Assembly: GCF_016894385.1 (NCBI RefSeq)
Contig: NZ_CP069812.1
Coordinates: 2,108,001-2,172,000 of the forward strand
Direction: 5' to 3'
DNA length: 64,000 bases
From: Cupriavidus oxalaticus
GTDB taxonomy: Bacteria > Pseudomonadota > Gammaproteobacteria > Burkholderiales > Burkholderiaceae
Both the position numbers and the translations under genes were made by a program. Below are positions 31,813 to 40,982 of the stretch, in pieces; position 1 is the stretch's first letter; each line of letters begins with the position of its first letter. The notes under the pieces are model-generated. The model made no database searches and was not told where the DNA came from. It saw nothing but the letters and a program-made list of their open reading frames with translations.

Positions 31813-32934
31813 TTACACCACGGCCGGGGCGGTACTGTCGGACGCAGTGATGGTCGCCACCGTGGTCGGCACGCGCGGCGCCAGCGCGCACATCAGCTCG
31901 TAGCCGACGGTGCCGCTGGCCTGTGCCACCTCGTCGATCGGCAGGCCCTGGCCCCACAGCGTCACCGGGCTGCCGACCCGCGCCTTCGGGCACGGCGTCA
32001 GGTCCACGCACAGCATGTCCATCGAGACGCGGCCGACCAGCCCGGTGCGCACGCCGTCGACCAGCACCGGCGCGCGCTGCTCGCCCCAGCCGCAGGCATG
32101 GCGCGGGTAGCCGTCGGCATAGCCGCAGGCGACCACGCCGATGCGCATCGGGCGGTCCGCGGTAAACAGCGAGCCGTAGCCGACCGTATCGCCCGGTTGC
32201 AGGTCCTGCACCGAGATCAGCTCGCTGTGCAGCGACATGGCCGGCTGCAGGCCGGTGCCCGCGATGTCGGCATCGCGGCCGGTCGGCGAGGCGCCGTACA
32301 GGATGATGCCCGGGCGCACCCAGGCACGGTGCGCCTGCGGATGCCACAGCACCGCGGCCGAGTTCGACAGGCTGGCCTCGCCCGGCAGGTTGGCCGTGGC
32401 GGCGTCGAAGGCAGCGATCTGGTGGGCGATCCCTCGGGGACTATCCGCATCGGAAAAATGCGTCATATGGACGATACTGCCCACACAGGGCATGGCACGG
32501 GCGCGCTCCCAGGCCGCGCGGTACTGCGCCGGGTGGAAGCCCAGCCGGTTCATGCCTGTGTTCAGCTTGAGCTGGATCGCCAGCGGCCCCCTGGGACGCG
32601 CGCTTTCCAGCATGCGCAGCTGTTCGTCGCAGTGGATCGCGGTGGTAAGCCGGTACTGCTCGATCAGGGCAATGTCCTGCGGCTGGAAGAAGCCCTCCAG
32701 CAGCAGGATCGGACCCTGCCAGCCCAGGTCGCGCAGCAGCACGGCCTCGTTCAGGTCCAGCAGGCCGAAGCCATCGGTGCCGCGCAGCGCGGCAAAGACG
32801 CGGCGGATGCCGTGGCCGTAGGCATTGGCCTTGACGACGGCCCAGATGCGCGAACCGGGGGTGCTGCGGCGGACGGCGTCGAGGTTGTTGGCGAGAGCGG
32901 GTTGGTGGATGACGGCGTGGATGGGTCTTGGCAT
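31813..32934 (-). CDS. alr: alanine racemase
   Basis: 373 residues. The pyridoxal phosphate lysine is Lys35 in [11 protein letters not shown], and the second catalytic residue, a tyrosine, is in [21 protein letters not shown] and [12 protein letters not shown] are further family blocks. It interconverts L- and D-alanine for peptidoglycan synthesis. It lies 100 bp downstream of nothing on its own strand and upstream of radA, so the two may be transcribed together; lplT is divergent. Confidence 0.94.
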   Translation of the reverse strand: MPRPIHAVIHQPALANNLDAVRRSTPGSRIWAVVKANAYGHGIRRVFAALRGTDGFGLLDLNEAVLLRDLGWQGPILLLEGFFQPQDIALIEQYRLTTAIHCDEQLRMLESARPRGPLAIQLKLNTGMNRLGFHPAQYRAAWERARAMPCVGSIVHMTHFSDADSPRGIAHQIAAFDAATANLPGEASLSNSAAVLWHPQAHRAWVRPGIILYGASPTGRDADIAGTGLQPAMSLHSELISVQDLQPGDTVGYGSLFTADRPMRIGVVACGYADGYPRHACGWGEQRAPVLVDGVRTGLVGRVSMDMLCVDLTPCPKARVGSPVTLWGQGLPIDEVAQASGTVGYELMCALAPRVPTTVATITASDSTAPAVV

Positions 32935-33537
32935 GGAGTCACATCTCGGAAATCAGGCAGCGCGGTGGCGCATCGCGCACGTCACTGCGGGAACTGGAAG
33001 GACGGCTCTGTCTCAGTTTCAATGGCGCGCGCGTCACCTGTCAGTGGGTGGGGGCACGTAGATGCATGCGGAGTGCTTCATATTGCGGGCATGTCGCGCT
33101 AAGGTGAGCGGCCATGTGAAATTTGCGTTCGCCTGGTCACCCGGGGTATCGCCCGGCTGCGATATTGTCGTGCCGCTGCACCAGATCAGGGTACACCCGG
33201 CGTCTGGCCGGGATCGCAGCCGTTATTTGAACACATCCGGGGGCCGCTGCCGGGGGACATCGGGGAATCGGCACGGCAATTTGCAGTCAAAAAGGCACCT
33301 TGCCGGGGTTCGGGAATGTCATGTTTTCGTGATATAAAGCCGGACGCTCCGGCCATGTTCTAAAAGCGAAGCATTATGTCAATGACTGTCAGGCAAGCCG
33401 CACGACGCCGCAGCGCAGTGCAACCGAGACAATTCGACACGGCCGCGGCGCAAGGTTCCCTGCAAACCATAGCCTCCCCAGCCGGTGCCGCCCTGACCGG
33501 CATGAGGGAAGTCCGCGATGGAGACAAAGTCGAAAGC
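32935..33537. other. 603-bp gap between alr and lplT
   Basis: Divergent intergenic region. No ORF with a convincing ribosome binding site or family signature was seen. Near 33330 the sequence becomes AT-richer (a GTGATATAAAG patch), a possible promoter for the lplT side. The frame of lplT stays open back to 33376, but the extra 54 residues are basic and non-conserved, so they are treated as leader. Confidence 0.4.
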
Positions 33538-34857
33538 ATGAAGAAGGGTTTTTACACCATCATGGCCGCGCAATTTTTTTCGTCGCTGGCCGACAATGCG
33601 TTACTGATCGCCGCCATCGCCCTTCTCACCGAATTGCATTCCCCGCAGTGGATGACCCCGCTGCTCAAGCTGTTCTTCGTTCTTTCCTACGTCATCCTGG
33701 CCGCCTTCGTCGGCGCCTTTGCCGACTCCATGCCCAAGGGGCGGGTGATGCTCATCACCAATGCCATCAAGGTGGTTGGCTGCGCGATCATGATGTTCGG
33801 CCTCCACCCGCTGCTGGCCTATGGCGTGGTGGGCTTCGGCGCGGCGGCCTACTCGCCGGCCAAGTACGGCATCCTGACCGAGCTGCTGCCGCCGGAGAAG
33901 CTGGTGCTGGCCAACGGCTGGATCGAGGGGCTGACCGTGGGCTCGATCATCCTGGGCACCGTGGCGGGTGGCGCGCTGATTTCCGTGCACGTGTCGGATA
34001 TCCTGCTGCGGCTCGACCTGCCCTTTATCGAGACCGGCATCGACACGCCGGCCGAGGCGGCCATGGTCGTGATCATGCTGTTCTATGTGATCGCGTCGCT
34101 GTTCAACCTGTTTATTCCCGATACCGGCGCCCGCTATCCGCAGCAGGAAAAGAACCCGATCAAGCTGATCGCCGAGTTCGGCGACTGCTTCCTGGCGCTG
34201 TGGCGCGACAAGCTGGGCCAGATCTCGCTGGCGGTGACGACGCTGTTCTGGGGCGTGGGCGCGACGCTGCAGTTCATCGTGCTGAAGTGGGCGGAGAAGT
34301 CCCTGGGCCTGAACCTGTCGCAAGGCGCGCTGCTGCAGGCGGTGGTGGCCGTCGGCGTGGCCGTGGGCGCGATCGCCGCCGCCGCGCGCATTCCGCTGCG
34401 CAGGTCGCTGTCGGTGCTGCCCTTCGGCGTGGCGATGGGCGTGACCGTGATGATCATGGCCTTCTACACCAAGGACGCCATGCCCCAGGTGACGCTGCAC
34501 ATCCTGGGCCTGCACATGCCGCTGTACATGGCCATCGCCTATGTGTTCCTGATGCTGGTAGGCGCGATGTCGGGCTACTTCGTGGTGCCGATGAACGCGC
34601 TGCTGCAGCACCGCGGGCACGTGCTGCTGTCGGCGGGCCACTCGATCGCGGTGCAGAACTTCAATGAAAACGTATCGGTGCTGCTGATGCTGTGCCTGTA
34701 CGCGCTGCTGATCAAGCTGAACGTGCCGATCGGCGTGGTCATCGTCGCGCTGGGCCTGTTCATCTGCCTGACCATGATGCTGGTGATCAAGCTGCACAAG
34801 CACAACGTGCGCGCCTTCAACTCGCTGGCGATGATCGGCGAGGACAAGCACCACTGA
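33538..34857 (+). CDS. lplT: lysophospholipid transporter LplT (MFS)
   Basis: 439 residues from MKKGFYTIMAAQFFSSLADN, the typical LplT start; a longer form from an ATG at 33376 is possible. About twelve membrane segments; FVGAFADSMPKGRVMLITNAIKVVGC (in two parts), FGAAAYSPAKYGILTELLPPEKLV and NGWIEGLTVGSIILGT are family blocks. LplT flips lysophosphatidylethanolamine inward across the inner membrane for reacylation by Aas. No aas gene follows here, so the acyltransferase must be elsewhere. Confidence 0.92.
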   Translation: MKKGFYTIMAAQFFSSLADNALLIAAIALLTELHSPQWMTPLLKLFFVLSYVILAAFVGAFADSMPKGRVMLITNAIKVVGCAIMMFGLHPLLAYGVVGFGAAAYSPAKYGILTELLPPEKLVLANGWIEGLTVGSIILGTVAGGALISVHVSDILLRLDLPFIETGIDTPAEAAMVVIMLFYVIASLFNLFIPDTGARYPQQEKNPIKLIAEFGDCFLALWRDKLGQISLAVTTLFWGVGATLQFIVLKWAEKSLGLNLSQGALLQAVVAVGVAVGAIAAAARIPLRRSLSVLPFGVAMGVTVMIMAFYTKDAMPQVTLHILGLHMPLYMAIAYVFLMLVGAMSGYFVVPMNALLQHRGHVLLSAGHSIAVQNFNENVSVLLMLCLYALLIKLNVPIGVVIVALGLFICLTMMLVIKLHKHNVRAFNSLAMIGEDKHH

Positions 34858-34891
34858 CCTCCTGACCTCCCCCTCCGGCCGGCGCCCCCGC

Positions 34892-36037
34892 TCAGGGTCC
34901 GTCGGCCAGCGCCTGCGCCCCCTGCCGCGGCGGCTCCGCCGCCCGCGCCATGGCCCGCGCCTCCCATCCCGGCGGCACCACGAACCCGCGCGAGCATTCG
35001 CGCCACCAGCCGTGGCCGGCCGGCTCCAGCTCGCACAGCATCACCGGCGCTTCGCGGCGCCAGCCGTGGTCGTGGCGCGGGTCGGCAAAGCGCTGCGCCA
35101 GCGTGGCGTACAGGGCATCGACCTCCTCCGTGCCGCTGGCAGGCACCAGCGCCCCCGACAGCCATCCCGAACGCGGCAGCCGGCACCAGCGCAGGCCCGG
35201 CCGCGCCGCCGCGCGCGCGCGCCAGCCGTCCAGCGTCGACCACCAGCCTTGCAGGTGGTCCGGGGCGATGCCCAGCCCGTCGAGTCCCGCCGGCACTTGC
35301 CCATCGGGGTAGAACAGCCAGCCCAGCAGGTAAACCTCGCTGCGGTCGACGACATGGCCGAGCAGCGCGCGCGCTTCCGGCGTGCGTCCCAGCGGCAGCT
35401 GGCGCCCGACCACATGCCCGAGCTTGTCGCCCAGCCGGTCGACCATGTTTGGCCCGACGAAATCGTGCAGGGTCGGCGCCGCAACGGCACCGGCCATCAG
35501 GTAGAACTTGGCGGCCATTTCCCAGTGGACCACGTCGCCGGAGGCCTGCTCGCGCCAGACGAAGTCCAGCTCGCCCAGCGTGCGGATGCCCTGCGCGCCG
35601 GCGCGCCGTACCGGGACATTGGCCGCCAGCAGCGTCAGCCCCTCCATATGGCGCAGCGCGAAATGCAGCAGCCGTTCGGCATGGCGCCCCAGCCGCAGGC
35701 TGCGGCTGGCGGGATCCGGCGCATGCTGCGCGACGGCGTCCGGGGCGGGATCGGAAGGAAAGGCGGCGTGGCCGCCGGCAAGCTCGTCGATGGTGGCTGG
35801 CAGCGCCGCCGGGTCGGCGGCTGCCAGCCAGTGCCGCCACGACGCCAGCGTACCGGCGGGCCAGTGCGCCGGCGCGGCGCCCGCTACCGCGCACAGCAGC
35901 GGTGGCGACAGCGTGGTCCAGGCCAGGTCGCGCGTGCGCGGCGACATGGCGCGGCGCCACAGCGGCGGCTCCGGCGGCAGGTTGCCGTCGCCGCCGCGAT
36001 GCAGCGAGAGGTCAGGCCCCAGCTCCCGCACGGTCAT
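34892..36037 (-). CDS. DUF1853 family protein
   Basis: 381 residues. Blocks typical of DUF1853 are present: RTLGELDFVWREQASGDVVHWEMAAKFYL (in two parts) and DFVGPNMVDRLGDKLGHVV, which contain the conserved ELDF and HWExxxKFYL patterns of a nuclease-like fold. Molecular function is not established. Its first 26 bases overlap the end of the uracil-DNA glycosylase gene, so it is the last gene of the tsaB-rimI-UDG operon. The N-terminal 90 residues are rich in Pro/Ala/Trp and less conserved. Confidence 0.8.
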   Translation of the reverse strand: MTVRELGPDLSLHRGGDGNLPPEPPLWRRAMSPRTRDLAWTTLSPPLLCAVAGAAPAHWPAGTLASWRHWLAAADPAALPATIDELAGGHAAFPSDPAPDAVAQHAPDPASRSLRLGRHAERLLHFALRHMEGLTLLAANVPVRRAGAQGIRTLGELDFVWREQASGDVVHWEMAAKFYLMAGAVAAPTLHDFVGPNMVDRLGDKLGHVVGRQLPLGRTPEARALLGHVVDRSEVYLLGWLFYPDGQVPAGLDGLGIAPDHLQGWWSTLDGWRARAAARPGLRWCRLPRSGWLSGALVPASGTEEVDALYATLAQRFADPRHDHGWRREAPVMLCELEPAGHGWWRECSRGFVVPPGWEARAMARAAEPPRQGAQALADGP

Positions 36038-36944
36038 GTACCTCGCGGGCCAGGCACAGGTCTTCCCATGCGCGCGCCTTGTCGGTCAGTGTGCGCAGCA
36101 GGTAGGCCGGGTGGTAGGTCACCACCACCGGGATGCCTTCATAGGTGTGCACGGTGCCGCGCAGCTTGCCGATCGGCGTGGTGGTGCGCAGCAGCGACTG
36201 CGCGGCGAAGCGGCCCAGCACCACGATCACCCTGGGGCGCACCAGCGCGATCTGGCGGCGCAGGAACGGCTCGCACTGCGCCACCTCGGCCGGCTGGGGA
36301 TTGCGGTTGCCCGGCGGACGGCACTTGAGCACGTTGGCGATAAAGACGTTGCGCCCGCGCGCCAGGCCGAGCGCGCCCAGCATGTTGTCGAGCAGCTTGC
36401 CGGCCTGGCCGACGAAGGGCTCGCCCTGCAGGTCTTCGTTCTCGCCCGGGGCCTCGCCGACCAGCATCCATTCCGCCTGCCGGTCGCCGACGCCGAAGAC
36501 GGTATTGGTGCGGGTCTGGCACAGTCCGCAAGCGGTGCAGCCGGCCACGGCGGCATCCAGCGCGGGCCATGCCATGGCGGCGATGGCGGCCTCGCGTTCG
36601 GCCTGCGCCGAGTCGGGTTCGGGACCGGCCGGTACCAGCGAGGGCTCGGGCCGCGCACGCGAGACAGGCGCCTCCACCAAGTCGACAGGCACCACCGGGA
36701 TGGCCGTTTCGATCGCCGGCGCGGCCTCCACGACTGGCGCAGCGGCCGGCGCGGCCACCGTGACGGGCTCGGCAATGACCTCGGCAATGTGCTCAACGGC
36801 GGGCTCAACGACGGGCTCAACGACGGGCTCGACAAATGCCACGGCTTCGGACACCGCCTCCGCCTGTGGCGCGTCATCGCGTGCCCGCGGCACCCATTCG
36901 GCCGTGATGCCCAGCGCCTCGAGGAATCGCGCGCGGCGGCTCAT
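36012..36944 (-). CDS. type 4 uracil-DNA glycosylase with Pro/Val/Glu-rich N-terminal extension
   Basis: 310 residues. The catalytic half has the iron-sulfur cysteines in GCTACGLCQTRTNTVFGVG (Cys136, Cys139, Cys142 region), the active-site block LVGEAPGENEDLQGEPFVGQAG, VIVVLGRFAAQSLL and VVVTYHPAYLLR. It removes uracil from DNA. The first 130 residues are a low-complexity linker (VEPVVEPVVEPAVEH, many Ala/Pro/Val), with a 12-bp tandem repeat in the DNA. The ATG overlaps the rimI stop as ATGA. The short N-terminal helix MSRRARFLEALGI is conserved in homologues and supports the start. Confidence 0.9.
   Translation of the reverse strand: MSRRARFLEALGITAEWVPRARDDAPQAEAVSEAVAFVEPVVEPVVEPAVEHIAEVIAEPVTVAAPAAAPVVEAAPAIETAIPVVPVDLVEAPVSRARPEPSLVPAGPEPDSAQAEREAAIAAMAWPALDAAVAGCTACGLCQTRTNTVFGVGDRQAEWMLVGEAPGENEDLQGEPFVGQAGKLLDNMLGALGLARGRNVFIANVLKCRPPGNRNPQPAEVAQCEPFLRRQIALVRPRVIVVLGRFAAQSLLRTTTPIGKLRGTVHTYEGIPVVVTYHPAYLLRTLTDKARAWEDLCLAREVHDRAGAGA
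36791..36829. repeat. 12-bp tandem repeat inside the UDG gene
   Basis: GCTCAACGACGG occurs about three times in a row (first copy with one change, last partial). It encodes, on the minus strand, the repeating Val-Val-Glu-Pro of the linker. Because the unit is a multiple of three, copy-number change would keep frame. Confidence 0.8.
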
Positions 36945-37516
36945 GCGCGGCCCTCCCCGCCTTCCTTGCCGTCCTTGCCTTCCCCGGCCACATCGTCGGG
37001 CCAGCTCCGGCGCAGCACCAGCGCGTCCTCGCGCGTGCGGCCCAGCGCCGGGTAATAGCCCTTGCGGCGGCCGATCTCGGCAAACCCCGCGGCCTGGTAC
37101 AGCGCGATCGCCCCGGTATTGGACGGGCGCACCTCCAGCAGCATGGTATGGATGCGATGCGCGTGCGAGGTCGCCAGCACGATCGACAGCATCAGCCGCC
37201 CCAGTCCCTGGCGCTGGCGCGGCGGGTCGACGGTGATATTGAGCAGGTGCATCTCGTCGACCACCGGCATCAGCACGGCATAGGCCACCAGCGTGCCGGC
37301 GGGATCGCGCAGCGTCAGGCCGAGATGCCCGGCCTTGACCGAGTTCTCGAAATTGCCGCGGGTCCACGGATGGCTGTAGGCGCGCGCCTCGATGCCCGCT
37401 ACCGCCTCCAGGTCGAGCGCGCTCATCCGGCCCAGCGCAAAGCCCTGGGGCAGCGGCGGCATGGCGGGCACGGCCGGCCAGACGGCGCGCTCTTCCAGCG
37501 GATAGGCGGCGCTCAC
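36941..37516 (-). CDS. rimI: ribosomal protein S18 alanine N-acetyltransferase RimI
   Basis: 191 residues from a GTG that overlaps the tsaB stop (GTGA). The GNAT core is intact: IEARAYSHPWTRGNFENSVK, then MHLLNITVDPPRQRQGLGRLM with the acetyl-CoA pyrophosphate loop RQRQGLGR, and LEVRPSNTGAIALYQAAGFAEIGRRKGYY, a RimI hallmark. It acetylates the N-terminus of ribosomal protein S18 and possibly others. A hydrophilic tail (GEGKDGKEGGEGRA) follows the GNAT fold. Operon order tsaB-rimI is widely conserved. Confidence 0.92.
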   Translation of the reverse strand: MSAAYPLEERAVWPAVPAMPPLPQGFALGRMSALDLEAVAGIEARAYSHPWTRGNFENSVKAGHLGLTLRDPAGTLVAYAVLMPVVDEMHLLNITVDPPRQRQGLGRLMLSIVLATSHAHRIHTMLLEVRPSNTGAIALYQAAGFAEIGRRKGYYPALGRTREDALVLRRSWPDDVAGEGKDGKEGGEGRA

Positions 37517-38271
37517 GATGCGCTCCCGGCCGTGGCCGCGGCGCGCGCGGCGGCGGCCGCTTCGCGTTCGGCGATGGTCTGCGCCACCTTGTCGCGCAGG
37601 TAGATCGGCATGGCGCGATCGGCGTCGATGGCCTCGCCACGCGCCAGCGCGCGCAGGGCGATGGCGATCATCGGCTGCGCATGGGGCATCGCCTCGGGCA
37701 GCACGCGCTGCGCGCGCGCCAGGCCGGCGAGGCGTTCGCCGAAGACCGTGGCGGCATTGCCCGCCAGCCAGAATTCGCCGTCGGGAAGCTGCACGGTTTC
37801 CGGCGCGCTTACCAGCATCGGCGTGCGCTCCGCCCATTCCTGTGCGACGGCATCCCAGCCAAAGGCGCCGGCATAGGCCTCGTCCATGCGTGCATCGAGC
37901 GCGACCAGCACCGTGGTATCCGCGGGCAGCGCCGGCTCGGCGGCGCGTACGCGCTCGGCGCAAGCTGCCAGGGTATTGACCGGCACCACCGGCAGTCCGG
38001 CACCGAAGGCCAGCCCCTGGGCCACGCCACAGGCGGTACGCAGGCCGGTAAACGAGCCGGGACCGGCGCCGAAGGCGATCGCGGCGCAATCGGCCAGCGC
38101 GATGCCGGCCTCGGCCAGCAGCTCGCCGGCGGCGGGCAGCACGCGCGCGGAGGAGCGTGCGCCGGTGTACTCATGGCGCACCAGGCACTCGATGCCGGCA
38201 CCGGCCACGGCACGTCCGAGCGCGACCGAGCACCACTCCGTAGAAGTTTCAACAGCAAGAATCCAGGACAT
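37513..38271 (-). CDS. tsaB: tRNA threonylcarbamoyladenosine biosynthesis protein TsaB
   Basis: 252 residues from MSWILAVETSTEWCSVALG; the upstream frame extension covers the promoter. The ASKHA ATPase-fold blocks are present: ILAVETST, and FGAGPGSFTGLRTACGVAQGLAFG. TsaB forms a complex with TsaD and TsaE that makes t6A on ANN-decoding tRNAs. It is the first gene of a four-gene operon with overlapping ends and is divergent from the acyl-CoA-binding protein gene. Confidence 0.93.
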   Translation of the reverse strand: MSWILAVETSTEWCSVALGRAVAGAGIECLVRHEYTGARSSARVLPAAGELLAEAGIALADCAAIAFGAGPGSFTGLRTACGVAQGLAFGAGLPVVPVNTLAACAERVRAAEPALPADTTVLVALDARMDEAYAGAFGWDAVAQEWAERTPMLVSAPETVQLPDGEFWLAGNAATVFGERLAGLARAQRVLPEAMPHAQPMIAIALRALARGEAIDADRAMPIYLRDKVAQTIAEREAAAAARAAATAGSAS

Positions 38272-38390
38272 GGCGCGATTGTAGCCGCTGGCGCCCGGAA
38301 CCGAGGGCTTCTTCGGTTTTAGACACGCGGTCTGGCGCACCGGCGCGGCTATCATCGGCAGCACTTTCACAACCTCCCACGGAGAAACCC

Positions 38391-38660
38391 ATGAGCGACC
38401 TGCAGGCACGCTTCGACCAGGCCCAGATCGACGTCAAGCAGCTGAGCGAGCGTCCCAGCAACATGACCCTGCTGCGCCTGTACGCCCTGTTCAAGCAAGG
38501 CAGCGAAGGCGACGCCCACGGCGACAAGCCGGGCATGACCGACTTTGTCGGCCGCTACAAGTTCGAAGCCTGGGAAGCGCTGCGCGGCACCGGGCGCGAG
38601 CAGGCGATGGCGCAGTACATCGCGCTGGTGGAAGAACTGCGCAGCGGCGCGGCCACTTAA
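38391..38660 (+). CDS. acyl-CoA-binding protein (ACBP)
   Basis: 89 residues, exactly the size of the eukaryotic-type four-helix ACBP domain. FDQAQIDVKQLSERPSNMTLLRLYALFKQGSEGD (in two parts) has the LxLYALFKQ block, and KPGMTDFVGRYKFEAWEALRG has the KF-AW motif; the conserved Tyr and Lys that bind the CoA 3'-phosphate are present. It should buffer long-chain acyl-CoAs in the cytoplasm. ACBP is patchy in bacteria but known in Burkholderiaceae. Upstream GGAGAAACCC provides a ribosome binding site. Confidence 0.92.
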   Translation: MSDLQARFDQAQIDVKQLSERPSNMTLLRLYALFKQGSEGDAHGDKPGMTDFVGRYKFEAWEALRGTGREQAMAQYIALVEELRSGAAT

Positions 38661-38688
38661 GCCCCGCCCGCCACGCAAGCCGGCGGCC

Positions 38689-40170
38689 TCAGCCCGCCGG
38701 CAGCGGCCTTGGCCGGATCCGCCAGGCCGCGAAGATCGCACTGGCGATCACCACCCCGACCGCCAGGAAGGTTTCATCGAAGGCGCGGATGCGCGCCGCC
38801 TGCAGTGCGGCATCGCCCGCGCCGCCCAGCACCGCACCGTGCTCGCTCAGCCGCCACTGCAGCCCCACCCCCGCCAGGCTCACGCCGATCGCGCCGCCCA
38901 GTTGCCGGATAAAGTTGATGCAGCTCGATCCCTGCGCGATCAGCGAGAAATCCACGCCCCGCATCGACCCCAGCGTCAGCGACGGCAAAATGCAGCCGAG
39001 CCCGATCCGCCCCAGCACCGCCAGCGCGACCAGCAGCAGATACGGCGTGGAGGGCGACCCCAGCGCCATCAGCAGGAACGACAGCGCCAGCAGCGCCAGC
39101 CCGACCGACACCTGGACATGCGGCGCGATCCGGTGCGTGAAGCGGCCCGCCACGGCGATGGTCAGCGCCAGCATCACGCCCGCCGGCAGCAGCACCAGGC
39201 CCGCGCGCGAGGGCGTGTACTCCAGCGCCATCTGCATGTAGACCGGCAGCAGGTAGGTCGAGCCGAACAGGCCGGCGCCGTAGATGAAGGCCACCACCGC
39301 GCCCGCCGAGAACTGCCGGTAGCTGTACAGCCGCATGTTCATCAGCGGATGGGGCGCGCGCAGCTGCCACAACACGAACGCCGCCAGCATCAGCACGCCG
39401 AAGCCGGCCAGCGCCATGCCCGCGGCCACGCTTTCGCGCATTTCGACCACGCCGTTGAGCAGGCTCACGGTGGCTACGCCGGCCAGCATCAGGCCACGCC
39501 AGTCCAGCGGCTCGCGCTCGCCCATCATGATCGAATCCACCGCCATGAAGCGCCGCGCCATGAACGCGCCCAGCAGCGTCAGCGGCACCACCACGAAGAA
39601 GATCGAGCGCCAGCCGAACGCCTCGACCAGGAAGCCGCCCAGGCTGGGCCCCAGCGCCGGCGCCAGCACCACGCCGAAGCCGAACATGCTGATGGCCTTG
39701 CCCTGCTCGCGCTCCTCGAACACGCGCAGGATCAGGATATTGGGCAGCGGCTGCATGATGCCGGCGGCGGCGCCTTCGGCCACGCGCATGGCGATCATCA
39801 CCCCATAGGTCGGCGAGAACCCGCCGAACAGCCCGCCGGCGCCCAGCAGCAGCAGCGATCCCAGGAAGGTGCGGCGCAGCCCGTAGCGGTTGAGCAGCCA
39901 CGGCGTCAGCAGCATCGACAGCGTCATCGCGATCATGAAGCTGGCCGCGACCCATTGCGCGCGCTCCTGCCCCAGCACGAAGTGCCGGCTCAGGTCGGGG
40001 ATGGCAACGTTGATGATGGTGGACGAGACGATCGACGAGACCGTGCCCAGCATCAGTGTCATCAGCACCAGCCAGCGCAGGCGGTCGCCATAGCGGTCGC
40101 GCAGCACCGCCCGGGTCGGCCCGCCCGGCTGCTTGCCGGACGTCTCCGGCGCGACGGGGCCCTCGCTCAC
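38689..40170 (-). CDS. DHA2-family multidrug MFS exporter (EmrB/QacA type)
   Basis: 493 residues with about fourteen hydrophobic segments. The first helix region has LGTVSSIVSSTIINVAIPDL followed by AQWVAASFMIAMTLSMLLTPWL, the DHA2 motif, and NRYGLRRTFL is motif A. Start is GTG, overlapping the stop of the upstream DUF1857 gene (GTGA). It probably exports hydrophobic drugs or metabolites by proton antiport. No HlyD/EmrA partner is adjacent. Confidence 0.88.
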   Translation of the reverse strand: MSEGPVAPETSGKQPGGPTRAVLRDRYGDRLRWLVLMTLMLGTVSSIVSSTIINVAIPDLSRHFVLGQERAQWVAASFMIAMTLSMLLTPWLLNRYGLRRTFLGSLLLLGAGGLFGGFSPTYGVMIAMRVAEGAAAGIMQPLPNILILRVFEEREQGKAISMFGFGVVLAPALGPSLGGFLVEAFGWRSIFFVVVPLTLLGAFMARRFMAVDSIMMGEREPLDWRGLMLAGVATVSLLNGVVEMRESVAAGMALAGFGVLMLAAFVLWQLRAPHPLMNMRLYSYRQFSAGAVVAFIYGAGLFGSTYLLPVYMQMALEYTPSRAGLVLLPAGVMLALTIAVAGRFTHRIAPHVQVSVGLALLALSFLLMALGSPSTPYLLLVALAVLGRIGLGCILPSLTLGSMRGVDFSLIAQGSSCINFIRQLGGAIGVSLAGVGLQWRLSEHGAVLGGAGDAALQAARIRAFDETFLAVGVVIASAIFAAWRIRPRPLPAG

Positions 40171-40637
40171 CCCAGCCGCCCGCTGTCGGCGATCTCGCGG
40201 ATCTTGCGGACGGTGTCGAGGTCGGCCTCGTGATAGGCGGACTTGACGATCTCGGCGTAGCGGTCGTCGCCGCTGGCATCGACGGCCGGCATGGTGGTGT
40301 CGTAGGTGAAGCGCAGCAGCAGCGCGCCCGGGCCGGGGGTCTCGATCATCATGGTCAGCGTGCCGCCGGCGTGCTCGGCGGTGGCGGCGGTTTCGTAGCG
40401 GACTTGCCGGCGCGGCTCGAACACCACGCGGTCACGGATGGCCGCCTGGCCGAAATGCAGCACGCGGTCGATCCAGTTGTCGCCCCGCGCCACCACTTCG
40501 GCACTGTCCAGACCCAGCACGAACAGTTCGGGCGACTCGGCGCGCAACACCAGGCCTTGCCAAAGCTGGTCGGGTGTCAGCGGATCCAGCTGGGGGTTGC
40601 CTGGATCATTGATTTCCACCAAGTGCTCGAAACGCAA
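40167..40637 (-). CDS. DUF1857 (AtaL-like, SRPBCC fold) protein
   Basis: 156 residues from TTG (reading LRFEHLVEINDPGNPQLDPLT); AGGGAG lies 7 bases upstream and homologues begin KFEHLVxIND, so this TTG is preferred over the one 21 bases further up. LTPDQLWQGLVLRAESPELF and IRDRVVFEPRRQVRYET are family blocks. The fold is a START/Bet v1-like cavity that may bind a small hydrophobic ligand. It is translationally coupled to the exporter, which suggests a link between the ligand and the exported compound; that is inference. Confidence 0.8.
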   Translation of the reverse strand: MRFEHLVEINDPGNPQLDPLTPDQLWQGLVLRAESPELFVLGLDSAEVVARGDNWIDRVLHFGQAAIRDRVVFEPRRQVRYETAATAEHAGGTLTMMIETPGPGALLLRFTYDTTMPAVDASGDDRYAEIVKSAYHEADLDTVRKIREIADSGRLG

Positions 40638-40982
40638 CTTCCATCTCCCTGTCTTCAATAAGTCGATATTATGAAGTCTCCGCGCGTTCGGAAGACGTTT
40701 TGTCTGCGCGGTGCAACATTACTGAGACAGCCCCGGCCCGATATCGGCCAATCAGGAGCCGTCGAATGGTGCGGAATGCGCCGCCGGACCCGGCCGCAAT
40801 GGGCCGCCCGGGCGGCCCCGGGGTATCGGGATCCGCACACCTCTGCGCGCCGGTGGTCTTGATGCTGGGCAACAACGATTCCCGCTCGATGCACCACCGA
40901 AACATCACTCCTGACAGCAGCTGTCAGGAGGCCGCGCGCACAATGCGGCCGCTCTCACACGGAACGCCGCAAGGAGGCTGTC
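40638..40982. other. 345-bp gap between DUF1857 and VOC genes
   Basis: Divergent intergenic region. Besides the palindrome described separately, only short GC-rich open frames without ribosome binding sites are seen. It probably holds both promoters. Confidence 0.4.
40908..40930. promoter_or_regulatory. perfect palindrome upstream of the VOC gene
   Basis: Arms CTCCTGACAG and CTGTCAGGAG around CAG, 52 bases before the VOC start. There is no T-run, so it is not a terminator. Position and symmetry suggest an operator for a dimeric regulator; which one is unknown. Confidence 0.5.

Noticed and set aside
33376..33537. N-terminal 54-residue extension of LplT
   Set aside because: It is basic and non-conserved, and the family start MKKGFYTIMAAQFFSS follows directly; kept only as an alternative.
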